DNA of 64,000 bases from Lysinibacillus sp. G4S2 (GTDB lineage: Bacteria > Bacillota > Bacilli > Bacillales_A > Planococcaceae), in contig NZ_JAUCFJ010000002.1 of NCBI RefSeq assembly GCF_030348505.1, positions 5,398,001 to 5,462,000 of the forward strand, given 5' to 3'. A model generated the notes under the pieces. The model saw only the letters and a list, made by a program, of their open reading frames with translations. It searched no databases and was not told where the DNA came from. A program made the position numbers and the translations under genes. Shown piece after piece: positions 1 to 8,999 of this stretch. The stretch's first letter is position 1. Each line of letters opens with the position of its first letter.

Positions 1-2
1 TT

Positions 3-887
3 ATCTTTGTCACAGCTCTAGACAATAAAAACAAGCTCGCAGAAGCACTTGATATCGGAGGAGTAGATTATATTACAAAGCCGATAAATAAAACTGAGCT
101 TCTTGCTAGAATGCGCGTTGCTTTACGATTGAAAGCAGAATTAGATTGGCACACTCAGCAAGAAAAGAAAATACAATATGAACTAGATTTAGCAACACAT
201 GTTCAAAGGAGCCTTTTAAGTGCCCCTATAAATGAGGATAATATTCAAATAGAAGTATCCTATCTTCCTTCCTCTAATTTAGCTGGGGATATGTATTATT
301 GGCATAAAATAAACGATCATCGATACGCCATCATTTTGCTTGATATGATGGGACATGGTATCTCTGCAGCACTTGTTTGTATGTTTATCTCCTCGGTCCT
401 AAGAGAAGCTGTTAAACAATTGGTAGAACCTGAATTAGTTATCAAAGAGTTAAACCGTTATATGACACTTTTACAAAACGGAAAAGAGGGAAATCTTTTT
501 TATTTTACAGCGATTTATTTAGTGATCGATACAAAACAAAAAACAATTGAATACGTGAACGCCGGCCATCCTTCTGGTTATGCTCTAGTTGATGAAAAGA
601 CACTCGTACCATTAAATCAAGGAAGCTGTGCAGTAGGCTTTTTCGATGAGATCGACGTACAAAAGCAATTCATTCAATATAACGAGAATGTACAAATTAT
701 TTTATTTACAGATGGTGTGTTAGAGGCGATGGGACCATGTGAAATAGAATCTGAGAAGCAATTGCAAGCACTAGCATCTACGAAATGGGATTTTTCTCAA
801 CGCCTAATTGACAATTTACTGTCTAAGGAGCAGCAAGAAAATCAACCAGATGATATGTGTGTAGTAATGATTCAAGCACATGCTTAA
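3..887 (+). CDS. rsbY: RsbY-like response regulator / PP2C phosphatase (5' end outside window)
   Basis: The reading frame is open from base 3, so the gene starts before the window. The first ~35 visible codons are the end of a receiver domain: a V-T-A-L switch region and the conserved Lys in Y-I-T-K-P-I. A linker with LATHVQRSLL leads into a SpoIIE/RsbU-type PP2C phosphatase domain with metal-binding motifs (LAGDMY, DMMGHG, FTDGVLE, QPDDMCVV). In the Bacillus cereus group RsbY dephosphorylates RsbV to free sigma-B; the neighbours rsbM and rsbK on the opposite strand support that identity. Start and phospho-Asp cannot be seen. Family is secure; ortholog name rests on context. Confidence 0.85.
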   Translation: MFVTALDNKNKLAEALDIGGVDYITKPINKTELLARMRVALRLKAELDWHTQQEKKIQYELDLATHVQRSLLSAPINEDNIQIEVSYLPSSNLAGDMYYWHKINDHRYAIILLDMMGHGISAALVCMFISSVLREAVKQLVEPELVIKELNRYMTLLQNGKEGNLFYFTAIYLVIDTKQKTIEYVNAGHPSGYALVDEKTLVPLNQGSCAVGFFDEIDVQKQFIQYNENVQIILFTDGVLEAMGPCEIESEKQLQALASTKWDFSQRLIDNLLSKEQQENQPDDMCVVMIQAHA

Positions 888-901
888 ACTACATAAAATA
901 A

Positions 902-947
902 GGCTGTCACTTAAGCTAAAGAAGCTTAGGCGACAGCCATTTTTTTA
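902..947 (+). terminator. Intrinsic terminator after rsbY
   Basis: GGCTGTC at 902-908 pairs with GACAGCC at 932-938, extended inward by TTAAGC/GCTTA, and is followed by a run of T from 940. It lies between convergent rsbY and rsbM and fits the + strand gene best. Confidence 0.85.
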
Positions 948-952
948 TCTCA

Positions 953-1792
953 CTATACCTTCTGATATATTCTTTCATGATCTACGAGTTCTTTATATTT
1001 TGAAATAATATCTTCAAATCTTAGTGTTTCCTTATCTCCTAGGCATAAAAACCCCTTATCACTTAGACTTTCGGAAAACAAATGATGAACCTGGTTCTGT
1101 AACCCAGATGAAAAATAAATTAAAACGTTTCGGCACATAATGACATGAAATTCATTGAATGATTGATCTGTCACTAAATTATGCTGTGCAAATATAATGT
1201 TTTGTAACAGTGTCGGATGGAAATAGGCATATTGATTTTCTGTTTTATAGTATTCGGAAAAAGCATGAATGCCACCTGCAAGCATATAGTTTTTAGTATA
1301 TGCCTGCATTTTGTAAATTGGGAACGCTCCTTCTTTTGCCTTTTCCAATACTTGTTCGTTCATATCCGTAGCATACAAAACAGCTTTATCGAGTAACCCT
1401 TCTTCCTGTAGCAAAATAGCCATAGAGTAGACTTCCTCACCCGTGGCACATCCTGCGTGCCATATCCGTATTTCAGGATAATTTCTTAAATACGGTATAA
1501 CTTCTTGACGGAAAGCTTTAAAAAAGCTAGGGTTACGGAACATCTCAGTAACACTTATAGAAAAATCATTCAATAGTTGCTCTAAAAACCCTTTTTCGTG
1601 TATTACTTTTTCAAGCACACGAGAAATCGTTGGGATATTATTCACCTGCATACTATTATAAACTCTTCGCGATATGGTAGAACGATTATATTGCCGAAAA
1701 TCAAATCCTGATAAATGATAAATAGCCTCTAGTAAAAAATCAATTTCTAAATCACTATGCATTTTTTGCTCAAAAGGCTGAAATTGATTCAT
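953..1792 (-). CDS. rsbM: CheR-type protein methyltransferase (RsbM-like)
   Basis: 279 residues with an N-terminal CheR all-alpha domain (about 10-80) and a SAM-binding methyltransferase domain with the motif HAGCATGEEVYS near residue 115 and C-R-N-V-L-I-Y-F near 220, both typical of CheR. There is no chemotaxis gene nearby; it sits 5 bp downstream of the hybrid kinase gene, on the same strand, and faces the RsbY-like phosphatase. In B. cereus the equivalent RsbM methylates glutamates of RsbK to tune sigma-B activation. I infer the same role here. The family is certain, the substrate is inferred. Confidence 0.85.
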   Translation of the reverse strand: MNQFQPFEQKMHSDLEIDFLLEAIYHLSGFDFRQYNRSTISRRVYNSMQVNNIPTISRVLEKVIHEKGFLEQLLNDFSISVTEMFRNPSFFKAFRQEVIPYLRNYPEIRIWHAGCATGEEVYSMAILLQEEGLLDKAVLYATDMNEQVLEKAKEGAFPIYKMQAYTKNYMLAGGIHAFSEYYKTENQYAYFHPTLLQNIIFAQHNLVTDQSFNEFHVIMCRNVLIYFSSGLQNQVHHLFSESLSDKGFLCLGDKETLRFEDIISKYKELVDHERIYQKV

Positions 1793-1797
1793 AGTTA

Positions 1798-4512
1798 TTA
1801 ACTCCCTTTAGAAATTAGCCATACCCTTAACATGGATACTAATTGTTCTAAATTTAATGGCTTACTTATATAATCTGAAGCACCAGCCTCGAGTGATTTA
1901 TCTCGATCATTTTTCATGGCTTTCGCTGTTAAAGCGATAATCGGTAATTCTGTCATCTTCATTTGTTTTCGTATAATCGACATCGTTTCATAGCCATCCA
2001 TATTAGGCATCATAATATCCATAAGAATAAGATCTATGTCATCATGGGCTCGCAAAATAGCTAAACACTCTATTCCATCTTTTGCAACGAAGATATTCAT
2101 GCCTCGTTTTTCGAGTGCATTTGTTAATGCATATATATTACGGTAATCATCGTCTACAATTAAAATATTTTTCCCCTGAAAAACTTCTACCTCATGTTGA
2201 AAGTCTTCTTTAATTTCTAATAGCTGTTCTTCTGACACATTTACTTCATTAGTAACCCCTACCTCATGAAATGCTAGTTCAAACCTTTGCTCTTCGATTC
2301 CATTTGGTAAGCTTGGAATTGTCAGCGTGAAGCTACTACCTTGTCCCTCTTCACTTTGTAAGGAAACCCAACCACCCAGTAATTTCGCAAACTCTTTACA
2401 AATGGACAAACCGGGTCCTGTTCCACCGTATTTACGTACAGTTGCCCCATCAGCCTGTTGGAATGATTCAAAAATAAGCTGTTGCTTGTCCTTCGGTATA
2501 CCTATACCCGTATCTGACACTGTGATTTCTAACCAGTCAGCACTAACATCCTTCATATTATTAGTTAACTGTTCTTGACCAAGCTGTTGGATTTCAAGAT
2601 TCACTGAGCCTTGTTCCGTAAATTTAAAGGCATTTGATATTAAATTTTTCAAGATTTGCTGGAATCTCTTTTCGTCCGTATAGAAAACATCTACTACATT
2701 TTTGGCTATCGAAATATGGAATTGTAGATTTTTTTTCATTGCTACAGGCGCAAAGGTTTGTTCGATTTGTATAGGAACCTCACTCATATTCACTTCATCA
2801 AAAGTAATATCCATCTTGCCTGCCTCCACTTTCGATAAATCTAAAACATCATTGATTAACGCAAGTAGATCTTCACCAGAAGAATGGATAACCTTAGCAA
2901 ATTCAGCTTCCTCTTTTGCTAAATTATTTTGGCTATTTTCAGCTAACATTTCAGATAAAATTAATATGCTATTCAGTGGCGTTCGCAATTCATGTGACAT
3001 ATTGGCTAAAAATTCCGATTTATAATTTGAATTTAGTAACAGCTGTTCTGCACTTGCCTCTAATTCCTTTTTAGCTTTTTCTAATTCTCTCGACTTAGAT
3101 TCGGCCTCTTTTGTTCTTTCTTCCAATTGTTCATTAATCATTGTCAGTTCTTCTGTCTGCATTTGCAATTCTTCTGATTGTACCTGTAAATCATCTGTCA
3201 TCGTTCTTGATTCATTTAATAAACGTACAATTTCCATACGTCCTAAAACACTATTAATCTTTAATCCAAAGGTTCCAATAACTTGCTTTACTAAATCTTG
3301 CTGCAGCTCACTAAAGCCAGTCATTGTAGCTAATTCAACGACAGCTATTACATCATTTTCAAATACAATAGGGATGATAAAAATACTTTTTGGCGGAACT
3401 TCCCCTAAGCTAGTGCCTATTAAACGAAAGTCTTCTGGAACATCGTTAAATATTAAAACTCTTTTTTCTAAGGCACATTGACCGATTAAGCCTTGCCCCA
3501 ATCTAAAGCTTTCGATTCCAACGCTATCAATTTCATCCGCAAAAGCAGCTTTTTTTACAAACTGTATATTATTATCAATAGATTCACGAAGATAAAATGC
3601 TCCAAGGGATGACTGCGTTTTTTGCGCTATTTCTGAAAGGAAGGTTTCAGCTAATTTAGTTATGGCAGAAATGCCTTGATACGTCGTTACGATTTCTGCG
3701 ATATTCGACTGTAGCCATTGTCTTTTCTCAAAGGTATCTAATAACTCATTTGTAGCATTTGCTAGAGCATTGATTTCATCATTTGATGTAACATGAATTC
3801 TTTCTTTTTGATTGCTCTTAGAAGCTGCGATCTCTTTGATCGTTTGCGTAACCTCGGTTATTGTTTTTACGATAGAACGAGATATGCCATTTGCAATGAT
3901 AATCGCAACAACTGAAACAAATACAAGTATGCCAAGCAATGTAAGTGCTAATATACCATTGCTTTTGTCCAACTTGGTTACTTTAGCTTGTGAGGTTGCA
4001 AGTACGGCTGAACGGAGTGATTCAAACTGATTCCGTATTGTTTCCATGTCTTTACGACCTATATCTATTGTATAGAGTTCCTTTAACCCTTCTATATTGT
4101 TTTCTTTTATTAATTTTATGGAAGGTTCGCCCGATGTTGTGATCCAATGCTCTATCGTTACTTTTATCTCATTTAACTGCTCTTGTTGTTCTGGTTTATT
4201 TTCTAAAAGCTGATAAAGTTCATTAAAATCCGTCTCCCAATTTTCACTAGCTATGTTATAAGGCTCTAAATAATTTGAATCACCCGTAATAACATATCCC
4301 CTTTGGCTCGATTCCATATCTAAAATGTATTTTTCAATGCGATTGGTTAGCGCATGTATTTTTGAATCATGTTTTATAATATCGTTTCTTTCTTTTTTTA
4401 TAGAGGTAACTTGACTATATAAGATGATCACTGATGCGAGTAAACAAAGTATGATAACAATATAGCCTAGCGTAATTTTGGTTCGTATACCTAGCTTTAA
4501 TTTATTTAGCAT
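1798..4512 (-). CDS. rsbK: CHASE3-HAMP-GAF hybrid histidine kinase (RsbK-like)
   Basis: 904 residues. TM helix near 14-32, extracytoplasmic CHASE3 domain (motif SSQRGYVITGD), second TM near 187-208, HAMP, GAF (~270-420), a long coiled coil rich in Q-S-E-E-L-Q-M-Q-T-E-E-L type repeats, HisKA with S-H-E-L-R-T-P-L-N-S, HATPase_c, and a C-terminal receiver (D-D-D, MDIMMPNMDGYE, K-P-L). The coiled coil with Glu pairs is the expected methylation region for the adjacent CheR-type enzyme. Oddity: the ATP-lid G2 motif reads GTGPGLS, with Pro where Leu is usual; the codon is CCC on the minus strand. Sensor at the membrane for the RsbKY phosphorelay by homology. Confidence 0.9.
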   Translation of the reverse strand: MLNKLKLGIRTKITLGYIVIILCLLASVIILYSQVTSIKKERNDIIKHDSKIHALTNRIEKYILDMESSQRGYVITGDSNYLEPYNIASENWETDFNELYQLLENKPEQQEQLNEIKVTIEHWITTSGEPSIKLIKENNIEGLKELYTIDIGRKDMETIRNQFESLRSAVLATSQAKVTKLDKSNGILALTLLGILVFVSVVAIIIANGISRSIVKTITEVTQTIKEIAASKSNQKERIHVTSNDEINALANATNELLDTFEKRQWLQSNIAEIVTTYQGISAITKLAETFLSEIAQKTQSSLGAFYLRESIDNNIQFVKKAAFADEIDSVGIESFRLGQGLIGQCALEKRVLIFNDVPEDFRLIGTSLGEVPPKSIFIIPIVFENDVIAVVELATMTGFSELQQDLVKQVIGTFGLKINSVLGRMEIVRLLNESRTMTDDLQVQSEELQMQTEELTMINEQLEERTKEAESKSRELEKAKKELEASAEQLLLNSNYKSEFLANMSHELRTPLNSILILSEMLAENSQNNLAKEEAEFAKVIHSSGEDLLALINDVLDLSKVEAGKMDITFDEVNMSEVPIQIEQTFAPVAMKKNLQFHISIAKNVVDVFYTDEKRFQQILKNLISNAFKFTEQGSVNLEIQQLGQEQLTNNMKDVSADWLEITVSDTGIGIPKDKQQLIFESFQQADGATVRKYGGTGPGLSICKEFAKLLGGWVSLQSEEGQGSSFTLTIPSLPNGIEEQRFELAFHEVGVTNEVNVSEEQLLEIKEDFQHEVEVFQGKNILIVDDDYRNIYALTNALEKRGMNIFVAKDGIECLAILRAHDDIDLILMDIMMPNMDGYETMSIIRKQMKMTELPIIALTAKAMKNDRDKSLEAGASDYISKPLNLEQLVSMLRVWLISKGS

Positions 4513-4575
4513 TTGTTCCCCTACCTTTACCTGTCATAAAAATCTACTTCTAGTATAATTGTACATCAAAAAATA

Positions 4576-4860
4576 GGCTCCTCACCATAACGTGTGGTTG
4601 ATTTCCGTTCCAACAGGGCGCTTTGTTGCTGTCGCTTCGCTTTCGCACAGATAAAACAATTGTTGCTGTCGCTTCGCTTTCGCACAGATAAAACAATTGT
4701 TGCTGTCGCTTCGCTTTCGCACAGATAAAACAATTGTTGCTGTCGCTTCGCTTTCGCACAGATAAAACAATTGTTGCTGCCGCTTCGCTTTCGCACAGAT
4801 AAAACAATTGTTGCTGTCGCTTCGCTGCAGGGTCTCATCTGTGGCGCTGCCTCATTACAC
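4576..4860. mobile_element. MITE-like element, copy 1 (right end lost, internal tandem expansion)
   Basis: Starts with GGCTCCTCACCATAACGTG, the left end shared by copies at 14751, 16419, 20878 and 58069, followed by the family's core (TTGATTTCCGTTCC, GCTTCGCTTTCGC, AGGGTCTCATCTGTG). The right inverted end is not recognisable. No real ORF: the frames open on the minus strand are products of the repeats. Confidence 0.7.
4623..4827. repeat. 37-bp tandem repeat, 5.5 copies
   Basis: Unit starts at 4623, 4660, 4697, 4734, 4771 and 4808 (last one partial). Each unit holds TTGTTGCTGTCGCTTCGC then TTTCGCACAGATAAAACAA; the fifth differs by one base (CTGCCGC). It lies inside MITE copy 1. Units abut directly with no unique spacers, so it is not a CRISPR array. 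Confidence 0.95.
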
Positions 4861-4981
4861 TTCCTGAGAAATACGTAACAAAATGAACTTATTCAAAGTT
4901 AATAAATCTCTTATTTTCTTCATATACATTTATATTGAACTATTATGCCAAGGCATAAATGATATTAAGGAGAGATCAATA

Positions 4982-6172
4982 GTGGACATTTTCGTAAGAC
5001 CGGGGGATTCCCTTTGGCATTTTAGTGAAGTGTTTAAAATACCTCTTCAGCTAATTATAGATTCCAACCGAAATATTAACCCTCAATTTTTAAGGGTTGG
5101 ACAGCGCATTCGAATTCCCGGTTTTGTTACGGACAATTATCAAATAAAGCCAGGGGACACTTTTTGGCAAATAGCCCAAAGCAGGAATCTCCCATTAGGA
5201 GCCATTTTGCTTGTCAATCCTGGTCTTAATCCAAATCAATTACAAATTGGCCAGACAATTCGCATTCCCCAACGAATTACATGGAGGCTCGTAGATGGTA
5301 AACAAAATTATACCTACACCATCATGATGAATGATCTCAAAAAACTACTTGATGCTTATCCATTTCTACAAAGCTCTACAATCGGACATTCTGTTTTAAA
5401 ACATGAAATTCCTGAGCTTCTAATCGGAAACGGAACTAAGCGTGTCCATTATAATGGCTCCTTTCATGCGAATGAATGGATTACAACTCCGATTATTTTA
5501 ACCTTTTTAAATGACTACCTACTCACTCTCACCAATCAAAGCACAATTCGAGGTCTTTACACACTCCCACTGTATCAGCAAACAACCCTTTCCATAGTTC
5601 CGATGGTCAATCCTGATGGTGTTGACTTAGTGATACAAGGCCCACCTAATGACGAAGCATTAAGAGATCAGCTTATTAGTTGGAACAGCGGTAGCACCAA
5701 TTTCTCTAATTGGAAGGCAAATATACATGGTGTCGATTTGAACGACCAGTTCCCTGCAAAATGGGCGCTAGAGAATGCTCGCAATCCAAAAACACCTGGA
5801 CCTAGAGATTATGGTGGAGAACGACCTTTGTCCGAGCCAGAGGCCATTGCTATGGCTGATTTGACAAAAAAGCACGATTTTGCAAGAGTTCTTGCGTTTC
5901 ATACACAAGGAAGAGTGATTTATTGGGGCTTTGAAAATCTCGAACCACCCGAGTCAGAAATTCTTGTTAACGAGTTTAGTCGAGTCAGTGGTTATGAGCC
6001 GATCAAGTCTGCAGGCAGTTATGCGGGCTATAAAGATTGGTTTATTCAGGATTGGCGTAGACCTGGCTTCACCGTTGAGTTAGGTAGCGGTACAAATCCA
6101 CTTCCAATCAACCAATTCGACGACATCTATGAGGAAGTATTAGGGATCTTTCTAGCAGCATTGTATATGTAA
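4982..6172 (+). CDS. LysM-LysM-M14 gamma-D-glutamyl-L-diamino acid endopeptidase (ENP1-like)
   Basis: The chosen start is GTG 4982, 9 bases after AAGGAG, giving 396 residues, the length I recall for Lysinibacillus sphaericus endopeptidase I. An upstream in-frame ATG at 4883 lacks a ribosome site. Two LysM domains (about 3-47 and 53-97) bind peptidoglycan; an M14 metallopeptidase domain follows with zinc ligands H162 and E165 (FHANEW), H307 (AFHTQG) and catalytic E366 (TVELGSG). The enzyme cuts gamma-D-Glu-diamino acid bonds in cell-wall peptides and is linked to sporulation in the family. No signal peptide, as is known for this enzyme type. Confidence 0.9.
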   Translation: MDIFVRPGDSLWHFSEVFKIPLQLIIDSNRNINPQFLRVGQRIRIPGFVTDNYQIKPGDTFWQIAQSRNLPLGAILLVNPGLNPNQLQIGQTIRIPQRITWRLVDGKQNYTYTIMMNDLKKLLDAYPFLQSSTIGHSVLKHEIPELLIGNGTKRVHYNGSFHANEWITTPIILTFLNDYLLTLTNQSTIRGLYTLPLYQQTTLSIVPMVNPDGVDLVIQGPPNDEALRDQLISWNSGSTNFSNWKANIHGVDLNDQFPAKWALENARNPKTPGPRDYGGERPLSEPEAIAMADLTKKHDFARVLAFHTQGRVIYWGFENLEPPESEILVNEFSRVSGYEPIKSAGSYAGYKDWFIQDWRRPGFTVELGSGTNPLPINQFDDIYEEVLGIFLAALYM

Positions 6173-6248
6173 TAGAATAGTTCACAAGAAGATTTTATTG
6201 TTTCGTAAAAAACCGATCTTGTTTATGAAATCGAAATAAAATATCCCC

Positions 6249-6289
6249 AATCCCCATTCGCTTTTGAAGTGAATGGGGATTTGATTTTT
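6249..6289 (+). terminator. Intrinsic terminator after the endopeptidase gene
   Basis: AATCCCCATTC pairs with GAATGGGGATT across a short loop, followed by TGATTTTT. Confidence 0.8.
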
Positions 6290-6334
6290 AACCTTAATTA
6301 TTACTCTTGAAATATTTTGGACGTATTTGGAAAA

Positions 6335-6390
6335 ATTACTTTGACAGGTAGAGTAATGTTTGCTAATATTACTCTGACAGATAGAGCAAT
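6335..6390 (+). promoter_or_regulatory. padR promoter with two PadR-type operators
   Basis: TTGACA (6341-6346), 17-bp spacer, TAATAT (6364-6369) is a near-consensus sigma-A promoter. Two 23-bp near-identical copies of a palindromic sequence (ATTACTYTGACAG then RTAGAGYAAT) lie at 6335-6357 over the -35 and 6368-6390 over the -10/start. Their starts are 33 bp apart, three helical turns. This is the layout expected for autorepression by the PadR protein encoded just downstream (inference). Confidence 0.8.
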
Positions 6391-6409
6391 AAAAATAAGT
6401 AGGTGACTT

Positions 6410-6739
6410 ATGGTTCGAAGTGACATCATCCGCGGACACTTGGATTCCATTATTTTAAGGCTAATTTTAGAGAAAGATCGTTATGGTTACGAAATTTCTC
6501 AGGAAATAAGTCTCCGCACAAATAATCGTTTTCAAATTAAAGAAGCAACTTTGTACGCAGTTTTTCAACGTCTTGAGAAAAAAGAAATTATTGAAGCCTA
6601 TTATGGTGATGTTTCACATGGAGGCAAAAGAAAGTATTACCGTATTACCCCTTTAGGTAAAGCATATTTAAACGAGCTGGTAAAAGAGTGGTCGGAAGTA
6701 AAAGAAATAATCGACTTATTTATGGAGGGCTTAGAATGA
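6410..6739 (+). CDS. PadR-family transcriptional regulator
   Basis: 109 residues with the PadR winged helix: G-H-L-D-S-I-I-L near the start, a YGYEIS segment, LYAVFQRLE recognition helix region and the wing GGKRKYYRIT-P-L-G. AGGTGA precedes ATG 6410. Its stop overlaps the start of the next gene (ATGA at 6736-6739), the usual coupling of PadR to a HAAS-domain membrane protein in Firmicutes. Likely represses this operon through the twin operators. The inducing signal is unknown; relatives respond to cell-envelope or antimicrobial stress. Confidence 0.9.
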   Translation: MVRSDIIRGHLDSIILRLILEKDRYGYEISQEISLRTNNRFQIKEATLYAVFQRLEKKEIIEAYYGDVSHGGKRKYYRITPLGKAYLNELVKEWSEVKEIIDLFMEGLE

Positions 6740-7143
6740 AAAGAATAAAAAACCATATTGATGAGCTTTTTAAGGATATTCCTCGTAACAATGAAACAGA
6801 GATGGTGAAACAAGAAATCATTCAAAATCTTGAAGAAAAAGTTTTTTATTTGATGGATCAAGGAAAAGAGCAAGAGGATGCCATTAACAAAGCTATCGTG
6901 GAGTTTGGATATATTGAGGATTTAAAAAAGGAATTAGGTGTTAAAGAGCCCGAAAAGAAAAATATGGCCAAATTAAATTTAGAATTTTCTCTATGGGGTA
7001 GCGGCTTAATTATTGCATTATTTATTTTCATAAATCTTTACTATACGCCAAAGACAATTTGGGCAATCTATCCAATATTCGTTATATTATGGTGGCCATT
7101 ATCTATGTACTTCGTTTGGACACGTAAGAAATGGAGTGAATAA
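6736..7143 (+). CDS. HAAS/DUF1700-like membrane protein
   Basis: The start is ATG 6736 after GGAGGG (6724-6729), overlapping padR by 4 bp; the 151-residue frame from 6688 is longer than supported. 135 residues: a cytoplasmic N-terminal helical segment of HAAS type (I-D-E-L-F, V-K-Q-E-I-I-Q-N-L-E-E-K, E-Q-E-D-A-I-N-K-A) which in this family docks onto the PadR partner, then two TM helices. The C-terminus holds one copy of an IYP-x-F-V-x-L-W-W-P-L-S-M-Y motif found four more times in the next gene. Function unknown. Confidence 0.75.
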   Translation: MKRIKNHIDELFKDIPRNNETEMVKQEIIQNLEEKVFYLMDQGKEQEDAINKAIVEFGYIEDLKKELGVKEPEKKNMAKLNLEFSLWGSGLIIALFIFINLYYTPKTIWAIYPIFVILWWPLSMYFVWTRKKWSE

Positions 7144-7146
7144 AAC

Positions 7147-7806
7147 ATGAAGAACTTTATTAACTTTTCGCTTGCTGGTAGTTTGATGACAATGATATTT
7201 TTAGGAATCGTCAATTATACAACATCTCCTCAAACGATGTGGTTCATTTACCCGTGTTTATTACTATTGCTATGGCCGATTACTTTATTTTTCATGTCTA
7301 AAAAAATGTATAAACAATATTCTCTTACTTGTAGCGCCATGATTATTGCCTTTCTTATCATTGAAAATTATTTATACTCCCCCGATCATTTATGGTTTAT
7401 TTATGCGGTCTATCCAATCATCTGGTGGCCAATTCTGATGTACTTAGAAGAAAAAGCAAAAACCTTAAAAATTGCGCTCATAGGCTGCGCAACTACCATC
7501 ATTTATTACTCCTTATTAAATATTATTTTGTCCCATCCCTATCCTTGGGCGATCTATCCAGCATTTTTAGTAATGTGGTGGCCATTAGCTTTATACCATA
7601 CACAACGAAAGACGTTTGTAGCATTTTCAGTTAATGCTGCAGTACTTATCAGTATCTTTTTTATTACAGTAAATGTTGTCTCTTCGCCAAGTGTAATATG
7701 GGCGATCTATCCGATTTTTGTCGTCCTATGGTGGCCCCTAAGCATGTACTTTTATGTTTATAAAAGAAAAAGGTACAATTCAACAACTCTTCCTAAAAGA
7801 ATCTAA
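7147..7806 (+). CDS. Multi-pass membrane protein with four WxIYP...WWP repeats
   Basis: 219 residues, about eight TM helices arranged as four repeats; each repeat ends with W-x-I-Y-P followed by W-W-P-(I/L) and a short basic loop. The last repeat is nearly identical to the one ending the upstream protein, so the pair probably arose by repeat duplication. It starts 3 bp after the upstream stop, so it is the third gene of the padR operon. No enzymatic motif; I infer a membrane sensor or channel-like partner of the HAAS protein. Confidence 0.7.
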   Translation: MKNFINFSLAGSLMTMIFLGIVNYTTSPQTMWFIYPCLLLLLWPITLFFMSKKMYKQYSLTCSAMIIAFLIIENYLYSPDHLWFIYAVYPIIWWPILMYLEEKAKTLKIALIGCATTIIYYSLLNIILSHPYPWAIYPAFLVMWWPLALYHTQRKTFVAFSVNAAVLISIFFITVNVVSSPSVIWAIYPIFVVLWWPLSMYFYVYKRKRYNSTTLPKRI

Positions 7807-7845
7807 AAAAATTTGATGACAAATCACATTCACAGAGGGAATTAG

Positions 7846-8877
7846 ATGAAAAAGGTAAAGAAATTAATGAAATATATCGGAGTATTTATCATCATATTTC
7901 TAATTACAGCACTTTTGTTCCCTACATGGACTCCGCATGTAAAGGGCGATAACAGTATAAGTTCATTAGAGCAAGTAGATATAAACGGAAGCGGTCACGA
8001 AATTATGATACGTGGCAAAGATAAAGATAATCCAGTCATTATCTTTGTACATGGAGGACCTGGATGCTCTGAAATACCGTATGCCCGTAAGTATCAAGAC
8101 TTATTGGAAGATAATTTCACAGTCGTCAATTACGATCAAAGAGCAAGTGGAAAATCATATCATTTTTTTGAGGACTATTCTAATCTTTCTTCAGACTTAC
8201 TGGTAGATGATTTATTGGCTTTGACTGATTATATATCCGAGCACCTCGGCAAAGAAAAAGTAATACTAATTGGTCATTCTTATGGTACTTATATTGCAAC
8301 ACAGGCTGCCTATAAAGCTCCAGAAAAATATGAAGCATATATTGGAATTGGACAGATGAGTGATGTAGCGGAAAGTGAGATTGATGGTTTGAACTTCGTT
8401 ATTCATCAGGCTCAAAATGCTGACAATATAGATGACGTTTTATATTTGCAAGGGCTAACTGAACAAATTAAAAATGGGGACACGTTCACTCCACGACAAT
8501 ATGTTGCGAAATATGGTGGAGCTTCAAGACTTATTGATAATCCCGATGGTAATAACATAGGTATGTTATTCAGTAGCGAGTATAACTTATTAGATATAAT
8601 CCGTTATAACTATGGGATCTCTTACTCACAAGAAACTTTACTAAAGGATGTAATAAAAAAACCATTACCTACTATAGTAAAAAAACTTGAATTACCATGC
8701 TATTTTGTTATGGGTAACTATGATTATCAAACTTCTTCAAATGCAGCGAAAACATACTTTGATATGATTGAAGCCAATAAGAAAGAATTTATTACTTTTG
8801 AGCAATCAGCCCATTATCCACAATTTGAAGAGAAAGAAAAATTTTATAACTGGATGTGTGATACTTTTATAAAATAA
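7846..8877 (+). CDS. Membrane-anchored alpha/beta hydrolase, proline iminopeptidase-like
   Basis: 343 residues with an N-terminal TM anchor (about 9-26) and an alpha/beta hydrolase fold: oxyanion segment H-G-G-P-G, Y-D-Q-R-A-S-G-K-S strand, nucleophile elbow G-H-S-Y-G near 145, acid in MGNYDYQTS near 287 and His in S-A-H-Y-P near 322. The HGGPG plus DQRGxGxS pattern is that of peptidase family S33. Substrate unknown. It lies 40 bp after the padR operon and may be co-transcribed. Ribosome site GAGGGAATTAG precedes ATG 7846. Confidence 0.85.
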   Translation: MKKVKKLMKYIGVFIIIFLITALLFPTWTPHVKGDNSISSLEQVDINGSGHEIMIRGKDKDNPVIIFVHGGPGCSEIPYARKYQDLLEDNFTVVNYDQRASGKSYHFFEDYSNLSSDLLVDDLLALTDYISEHLGKEKVILIGHSYGTYIATQAAYKAPEKYEAYIGIGQMSDVAESEIDGLNFVIHQAQNADNIDDVLYLQGLTEQIKNGDTFTPRQYVAKYGGASRLIDNPDGNNIGMLFSSEYNLLDIIRYNYGISYSQETLLKDVIKKPLPTIVKKLELPCYFVMGNYDYQTSSNAAKTYFDMIEANKKEFITFEQSAHYPQFEEKEKFYNWMCDTFIK

Positions 8878-8999
8878 ATGCAATTGTGTTATTCATAATC
8901 TTGAGTCCAGTCAAATTATTAATGGGTGCATTCATACAATAAAGGGTTTTTTAAAAAGTTAATTTGCCCCATTTATTTAATAAGAGCGTGTTTTGATCA

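Noticed and set aside
4623..4827. Possible CRISPR array
   Set aside because: Units are joined directly with no unique spacers and there are no cas genes.
4550..4838. Three overlapping minus-strand ORFs with repeated C-A-K-A-K-R-Q-Q-Q-like peptides
   Set aside because: They are translations of the 37-bp tandem repeat in a MITE; no ribosome site, all three frames are open because of the repeat.
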